Assembly: GCA_965205535.1 (NCBI GenBank)
Contig: CBDBHH010000005.1
Span: 3,224,001 to 3,288,000 of the forward strand
DNA: 64,000 nucleotides
Direction: 5' to 3'
DNA from: UBA8079 sp965205535
GTDB lineage: Bacteria > Pseudomonadota > Alphaproteobacteria > UBA6615
Position 1 is the stretch's first letter. Every line of letters begins with the position of its first letter. The notes under the pieces were generated by a model. That model did not search any database. It was given only the letters and a program-made list of their open reading frames with translations, and had not been told where the DNA came from. This document shows positions 59,725 through 64,000 of this stretch, piece by piece. The translations under genes were made by a program, and so were the position numbers.

Positions 59725-60528
59725 CTATTTTCCGAAACCCTTGATCAGGCCTTTGACGGCATCACCGGCATCCTTACCCATGCCGCCGGATCCCTCGGTC
59801 ATGCCTTCGAGAGCCTTGGCGGCCTCGCCGGCGGCCTTCTCAACCTCTTCCATGGCCGCACCGGTCAGTTTGTCGACATCGATCTTCGCACTGGCGACAG
59901 CGTTCTGCGCGCCCTTCAGGACCGCATCCATGATCTGGGTCGCGATTTCTTCCGGCGTCGCACCCTTGCCATCCTTGCCGATGTCCTTGAGGCGGATCGT
60001 CGGCAACGGCACGGAGAGTTTTTCGTTCAACAGTGGTGCCAATACGGCGACCTTGCCGTTCTGCAGCACGAGGCTTTCGATCACGATGTTGGGTGCATCG
60101 CCACCGCCGGAACTTTTCTCTCCGCTGCCGGCCTTCGATTGGACGGCCTTGTTGAGCTTGTCGAGGTTGCTGTCGCCGTCGTCGCCGAACTCATAGACGA
60201 CTTCGGGGCCGGAGATGATGACTTCCTTGATGATCACCGGATCGCTTCGGACCGAACCCAGGTCGATGTTGACGCTCACTTCATCGAATTTGAACGCGTC
60301 GTCGTCGCTGAACCCGCTCGGATTGGTCACCCGGAAGCCGCGTAGTGCGCCCTTGCCCGATGTCAGCTCAATATCGACCTCGTTCAGGACCACGCTGGTC
60401 TGGGTCATGTCGGAGCCGACTTTCTCCACCGCTGCGCGAACGATGTCGTTGAGGTTGCCGAGGAATACGAAGATCCCGACCGCCGCAATCACCACCAGAA
60501 CGCCCAGTCCGATCAAAATTTTCTTCAT
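59725..60528 (-). CDS. AsmA-like membrane-anchored periplasmic protein
   Basis: This 267-aa protein has one N-terminal membrane helix (LIGLGVLVVIAAVGIFVFLG) and an AsmA-type beta-rich body. VDIELTSGKGALRGFRVTNP, VSVNIDLGSV and IIKEVIISGPEVVYE show the repeating strand pattern of the family. The C-terminal ~80 residues are Ala/Lys/Glu-rich helix. AsmA-like proteins are linked to outer-membrane lipid homeostasis, and this is a short member. Function here is inferred from family only. Confidence 0.75.
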   Translation of the reverse strand: MKKILIGLGVLVVIAAVGIFVFLGNLNDIVRAAVEKVGSDMTQTSVVLNEVDIELTSGKGALRGFRVTNPSGFSDDDAFKFDEVSVNIDLGSVRSDPVIIKEVIISGPEVVYEFGDDGDSNLDKLNKAVQSKAGSGEKSSGGGDAPNIVIESLVLQNGKVAVLAPLLNEKLSVPLPTIRLKDIGKDGKGATPEEIATQIMDAVLKGAQNAVASAKIDVDKLTGAAMEEVEKAAGEAAKALEGMTEGSGGMGKDAGDAVKGLIKGFGK

Positions 60529-60648
60529 CGTGTGCCTGCCTTGTCTCGTTTTGCGTGAGGAATGAATTTTTCATCACGAACTACGCAAGAAGTTTGCCAG
60601 TTGAGCATATACCAGCATGTTTTCCGCTCTTTGCGGCGAAAATACGAA

Positions 60649-60670
60649 CGGCCGCCCCGAGGGACGGCCG
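60649..60670 (-). terminator. Likely terminator of the YciI-like gene
   Basis: Read on the minus strand, CGGCCGTCCC pairs with GGGGCGGCCG (one G-U) and is followed by TTCGTATTTTC. It lies ~30 nt after the YciI stop. Confidence 0.55.
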
Positions 60671-60697
60671 CCGCAGGATATAAGCGATTGAAAGAAC

Positions 60698-61090
60698 TCA
60701 GGTAACTTCGCGCGCACCGGAAGCGAAATTGACCTTCACCGTGATGGTGCCCTCGTTGATGAGCCAGGGCCGGACGCGATAGGAGCGCGCACCGCTGGTG
60801 TGCATCGGATCAGCCGCGGCAATCTCGTTTGCGTGGGCGAGATCGCGGGCGCGGACGACAAACATGCCTTCGCCTTCCCATGTCTCCTCGTCATCGGCCC
60901 AGTGGGGGCCTGCTGCAACGAAGATGCCTTCCTCTTCCATTTTCGCCTGATGGGCGAGATGCGGGCCGATATTCTCCATAACCGGACCCATTCCGTCGGT
61001 CGGGAATGTGTGCACGACATAGACTTGCCATTTCAGCATGTCGCCGCTGGCTTCGAGAATTTGTGAGCGTGTCGGTGGGCCGTCGGCCAT
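60698..61090 (-). CDS. YciI-family protein
   Basis: YciI proteins are small alpha/beta-barrel dimers of mostly unknown function. The domain starts at MLKWQVYVVHTFP and includes HLAHQAKMEEEGIFVAAGP with the conserved His/Asp-type residues, then GMFVVRARDLAHANEIAAADP. GGGAGG lies 7 nt before ATG 61090, which gives a 130-aa product with a 17-residue extension before the domain. No operon partner is evident. Confidence 0.85.
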   Translation of the reverse strand: MADGPPTRSQILEASGDMLKWQVYVVHTFPTDGMGPVMENIGPHLAHQAKMEEEGIFVAAGPHWADDEETWEGEGMFVVRARDLAHANEIAAADPMHTSGARSYRVRPWLINEGTITVKVNFASGAREVT

Positions 61091-61239
61091 TTTTCATCCT
61101 CCCATGGGAAATTTTTGGCTATTTGACGCCGCAGGGGCGCCGGAATACAGAGGGCCAGACTTTAGGCAATCCGACGTGGAAACGCCAAGCTGAATCCGGC
61201 CCAACGGCTAGAATTGCGGCCTCTGAAAAGGATGACGGT

Positions 61240-62211
61240 GTGAAGCCACTATTCACAAAAATCTGTAACCGGCTTCCCGCATTCGTCCGGCACCGTAACT
61301 CAATTATTGCAGCGGCCGTGCTCTTCGCCGGCGTGATCCTGTGGTTCGCATTGGGCCCCGCCGGAAGCCCGTCGATCAGCATCAAGTCTCCCGCTCAACT
61401 GGAGACCTATTACACAGACCAAGGCTACACCATGCAGGCGCTTCGGGCAGGAAATGCTCAAGTGCCGCCTGTGTTCATCACATCGGTACCCGACGATTGG
61501 GCAAAAGATCTCGACGTGGGGCAAAAGAAAAGCATGTTTTTCCGCACGTTGTTGCCGTTGGTGCTGCAGGTCAACAAGGACATACGGGCCGACGCCAGCC
61601 GCCTGGCGGAACTGCAGGAGCGCCGCAGAGCGGAAGAATCTCTGCCGCGGTCGGACCTGACGTGGCTGTTCGATCTCGCCGACGACTACGGTGTCCTGGA
61701 TCGTGAAAAAGTGGATGCGAACCTACCGCTTTCAGCAGAACAGCTCGCGACCCTGAAGGCGCGGGTCGATGTCATCCCGCCATCGCTCGCCCTAGCCCAG
61801 GGCGCAATCGAGAGCGCCTATGCCTTGTCGCGATTCGCCGTTGAGGGCAACGCGCTGTTCGGACAATGGCGATATGGCAAGGGTCTGAAGCCCGAGCAAC
61901 AGCGCGAGGCATTGGGAGACTATCGGATCGCAAGTTTCGAGACGCCGTTGGATTCGGTTCGCAGCTACGCACGGAACCTAAATTCGAACCCGGCATACAA
62001 GGCATTTCGACAGCTGCGCACGGATGCGCGTGACGCCGGAACCACCCCGCGTGGCCCGACACTCGTCCAGGGCTTGATCGCGTATTCCGAGCGCCGTCAG
62101 GCGTATGTCGACGAAGTGCGCGCGCTGATCGAGTTCAACATGCTTGCGCAGACGGATACTGCCCGTTTGACCGATGCAGAGCCGATCGAATTGCGAGCCG
62201 GCTTATTCTGA
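61240..62211 (+). CDS. Bax-type glucosaminidase (peptidoglycan hydrolase)
   Basis: This 323-aa membrane-anchored enzyme belongs to the Bax/mannosyl-glycoprotein endo-beta-N-acetylglucosaminidase-like family (GH73-type). It has one membrane helix (SIIAAAVLFAGVILWFALG) and then the catalytic domain with ALAQGAIESAYALSRFAVEG, which carries the likely catalytic Glu, followed by NALFGQWRY and SYARNLNSNPAYKAFR. GTG 61240 is chosen because AAGGATGA precedes it. The 3' end overlaps the convergent aquaporin gene by 9 nt. Confidence 0.87.
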   Translation: MKPLFTKICNRLPAFVRHRNSIIAAAVLFAGVILWFALGPAGSPSISIKSPAQLETYYTDQGYTMQALRAGNAQVPPVFITSVPDDWAKDLDVGQKKSMFFRTLLPLVLQVNKDIRADASRLAELQERRRAEESLPRSDLTWLFDLADDYGVLDREKVDANLPLSAEQLATLKARVDVIPPSLALAQGAIESAYALSRFAVEGNALFGQWRYGKGLKPEQQREALGDYRIASFETPLDSVRSYARNLNSNPAYKAFRQLRTDARDAGTTPRGPTLVQGLIAYSERRQAYVDEVRALIEFNMLAQTDTARLTDAEPIELRAGLF

Positions 62212-62889
62212 CTCGGACGCGGTCTTGTCGCCCGCGGCAAACCAGGCGAACACCAGGGTGGCCACGATGGCAGCGATCAGCTGTGCGGCGATGAACAAGG
62301 GAGCGTCCTCGGGCCGTATGCCGGCAAATGTGTCGGTGAGCGAGCGAGCGATCGTCACGGCGGGATTGGCAAAGGACGTTGATGACGTGAACCAGTAGCC
62401 CGCGGTGATGAAAAGGCCAACGGCGTAGGGAACTGCCTCGGGCCGGAACCTCAGACTGCCGAGGATCGCAGCGATCAGCCCGAACGTTGCGACGAACTCG
62501 CCGGTCCATTGGCCGACGCCGGTGCGGGCATGAAGCGAAGCTGTAAACGCCGGTTCTCCGAACATCACATGCGCGACGTAGACCCCTACCAAGGCGGCCA
62601 CGATCTGTACGACGACATAGATCGCCGCATGTCCGGGTGTAATCTCGCGTCGCATCAGGAAGGCGAGCGTCACCGCAGGGTTGAAGTGCGCCCCCGAGAT
62701 TGGCCCGAAGACGAGGATCAGGACGACAAGAATGGCACCCGTCGGAATCGTGTTGCCGAGCAACGCGATGGCAACGTTTCCGCCGGACAGGATCTCCCCC
62801 ATGATGCCGGAGCCGACGACCGTCGCCAGCAAGAAGGCCGTACCAATGAACTCTGCGGCTAGCCGCCGGGGCAGATCGTGATCATTCAT
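62203..62889 (-). CDS. MIP-family aquaporin (AqpS-like)
   Basis: This is a major-intrinsic-protein channel of 228 aa. It has both NPA boxes (GAHFNPAVTLAF near residue 70 and SFANPAVTIARS near 175), and six membrane helices. It is co-transcribed 9 nt behind an ArsC-type reductase. In some rhizobia an aquaglyceroporin (AqpS) replaces the ArsB pump and lets arsenite leave the cell, so the same role is likely here. That is inference from neighbourhood plus established precedent. Confidence 0.85.
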   Translation of the reverse strand: MNDHDLPRRLAAEFIGTAFLLATVVGSGIMGEILSGGNVAIALLGNTIPTGAILVVLILVFGPISGAHFNPAVTLAFLMRREITPGHAAIYVVVQIVAALVGVYVAHVMFGEPAFTASLHARTGVGQWTGEFVATFGLIAAILGSLRFRPEAVPYAVGLFITAGYWFTSSTSFANPAVTIARSLTDTFAGIRPEDAPLFIAAQLIAAIVATLVFAWFAAGDKTASESE

Positions 62890-62898
62890 GAGTGAATT

Positions 62899-63408
62899 CT
62901 ACGCCGATTCCGGAAGATCGCGGCCGATGTCGTCGAGGCGATTCTTAAGAGAAAGCCCATCGAGGGACACCAGCGGCAAATTGATGAAGGCCTCAATGCG
63001 GTTGTTGAGCATGCGGTAGGTTTCATTGAAGGCGGCGGCGATTTCAGCCTTGGTACCGGTCACGGCTGCGGGGTCCGGCAGTCCCCAATGTGCCGACATG
63101 GGCTGGCCCGGCCAGACGGGACACACCTCGCCCGCGGCGTTGTCGCAAACGGTGAATGTGAAATCGAGCGACGGTGCATCGGCTGCCGCAAATTCCTGCC
63201 AGTCCTTGGATCGCAGATTGTCGGTCGGGTGGTCCAGGCTCTCGAGCAGTTCCAGGGCGTTCGGATTGACGGCACCTGTCGGGTGGCTGCCGGCGCTGAA
63301 ACCATTGAACACGCCGTTGCCCGCTCTGTTCAGGATTGCTTCGCCGAGGATGCTCCGGGCCGAGTTTCCCGTGCAAATGAAAAGTACGTTGTAGGTTCTC
63401 GAATTCAC
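62899..63408 (-). CDS. arsC: Arsenate reductase ArsC (low-molecular-weight phosphatase fold)
   Basis: This 169-aa enzyme reduces arsenate to arsenite. It has the LMW-PTP P-loop NVLFICTGNSARSILGE (CX5R) and the second and third redox Cys in FTVCDNAAGEVCPVWPG. The general-acid region is WGLPDP. The Cys triad indicates the thioredoxin-coupled type rather than a plain tyrosine phosphatase. It lies upstream of the aquaporin in one operon. No arsR or arsB is present in the window. Confidence 0.92.
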   Translation of the reverse strand: MNSRTYNVLFICTGNSARSILGEAILNRAGNGVFNGFSAGSHPTGAVNPNALELLESLDHPTDNLRSKDWQEFAAADAPSLDFTFTVCDNAAGEVCPVWPGQPMSAHWGLPDPAAVTGTKAEIAAAFNETYRMLNNRIEAFINLPLVSLDGLSLKNRLDDIGRDLPESA

Positions 63409-63489
63409 CGTCGCGCTCCATGGGGCGTTTATCAGGGCATTTGCTGCTGGTTAGCTGGTGATTGTTACACCTGCATGACAATTCAATGA

Positions 63490-64000
63490 CTAGGGTGCGC
63501 GAAACAGCGGCACCATTTCCGCGACCGGTGCCGGAACCATGAGCTTGCTTTCCTGACTGGCGACGTTGGGGCGGATTTCGTCCTGAAACCTGATCCAGTC
63601 CGGGTTCACACGGACAGCGTTATGACGGCGTGTCCGGTCGTCGAACCCGTCGAAAAACCAGTAGTTGTAAACCTGGTGCAACGGGCCGGCCATCATGTGG
63701 AAGCTGCCGATCAGGTTGGTCTCCAGCGGGGACATGGCCGGAACGCCATAGCGCTCGATCAGCTCCCAGTACTTTCCCAGAAATCCGGGTGTCAGGCTGA
63801 CGATCTGTTCCTCGATCAACAAATCTCGGCTTGTCGTCGGATCGGCCAGAGGCGGGTCGCTCGGCGTCCAGTAACCGTCCGCAGAAAAATGCGGGGCAAG
63901 GGCAGCCACGGGCGCGGGCAGAAGAATTCGGTTTTCCTGCGTCAGCATTAGCGGGCGAACGTTCAGAAAATACGGCTCCAGCTCGGGCACGCCGTATAGC
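63490..64000 (-). CDS. NIPSNAP-family protein, 5' end beyond the window
   Basis: This is a dimeric alpha/beta-barrel protein with NIPSNAP repeats. The visible part starts inside the first repeat (LNVRPLMLTQENRILLPAPV) and includes the full second repeat (LTPGFLGKYWELIERYG, LHQVYNYWFFDGFDDRTRR, and EIRPNVASQESKLMVPAPV). The frame stays open to the right window edge, so the 5' end is missing. Function is unknown; such proteins often accompany catabolic enzymes. Confidence 0.8.
   Translation of the reverse strand, partial: LYGVPELEPYFLNVRPLMLTQENRILLPAPVAALAPHFSADGYWTPSDPPLADPTTSRDLLIEEQIVSLTPGFLGKYWELIERYGVPAMSPLETNLIGSFHMMAGPLHQVYNYWFFDGFDDRTRRHNAVRVNPDWIRFQDEIRPNVASQESKLMVPAPVAEMVPLFRAP

Overview
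This 64 kb window is high-GC, almost fully coding DNA from a free-living alphaproteobacterium, most likely a Rhodospirillales-like or related marine lineage. The evidence is gene order: dusB-ntrB-ntrC-ntrY-ntrX-trkA-dat-hfq-hflX, an LdtR-like MarR regulator, a mltB-rlpA-dacC-tmk-holB-metG-tatD block, a Caulobacter-type cpa/tad pilus locus, and a TTAA-N7-TTAA (CtrA-type) box in front of the pilin gene. The genus cannot be fixed from the sequence alone.

Layout. 1-11.7 kb: nitrogen two-component systems NtrBC and NtrYX, potassium regulator TrkA, a D-amino-acid aminotransferase, Hfq, HflX and an inositol-monophosphatase-family enzyme. 11.7-14.7 kb: a TPR-sulfotransferase and MazG on the minus strand. 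14.8-27.7 kb: a complete tight-adherence pilus locus. It holds a reverse-strand VWA/TadG protein, then flp, cpaA, cpaB, cpaC, cpaD, cpaE, cpaF, tadB, tadC, a reverse-strand tadD, tadE and a tadF/E-like gene. 27.8-30.6 kb: a MarR regulator, an SDR, a cytochrome b561/holin chimera and a higBA toxin-antitoxin pair. 30.8-40 kb: a long minus-strand run for envelope and replication functions: mltB, rlpA, dacC, tmk, holB, a small membrane protein, metG, tatD, a metallo-beta-lactamase-fold hydrolase and a DsbA-family protein. 40.2-49.2 kb: a probable catabolic island with two LLM-class flavin oxidoreductases, an amidohydrolase, a persulfide dioxygenase-rhodanese fusion, two SDRs, a formamidase and an EamA exporter. 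49.3-52.5 kb: a CmcJ-like enzyme, a PhnD-like binding protein broken by an in-frame amber codon, a kinase-like membrane protein with no phospho-acceptor His and no ATPase domain, and tRNA-Ser(UGA). 52.5-64 kb: recQ, several alpha/beta hydrolases, a tandem-VOC dioxygenase-like protein, an AsmA-like protein, YciI, a Bax-type glucosaminidase, an aquaporin-ArsC pair and a truncated NIPSNAP gene.

The most striking feature is damage concentrated in 22.1-29.5 kb. cpaF carries two -1 frameshifts, both next to A-runs. tadE, the marR-type gene and the SDR carry one each. A cytochrome b561 gene is joined out of frame to the 3' part of a 3TM-holin gene. I found no comparable frameshift in the other 56 kb; the PhnD-like gene has a nonsense codon. 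This could be a local sequence-quality problem or real decay of surface and accessory genes. Reads covering the sites would decide.

Other points of interest are the CtrA-type box and strong hairpin flanking the pilin gene, the Gly-Thr repeat tail of the pilin, the degenerate PhnD/HAMP signalling pair, NtrX without its GAFTGA loop, and an aquaporin-arsenate reductase pair that suggests channel-based arsenite export.
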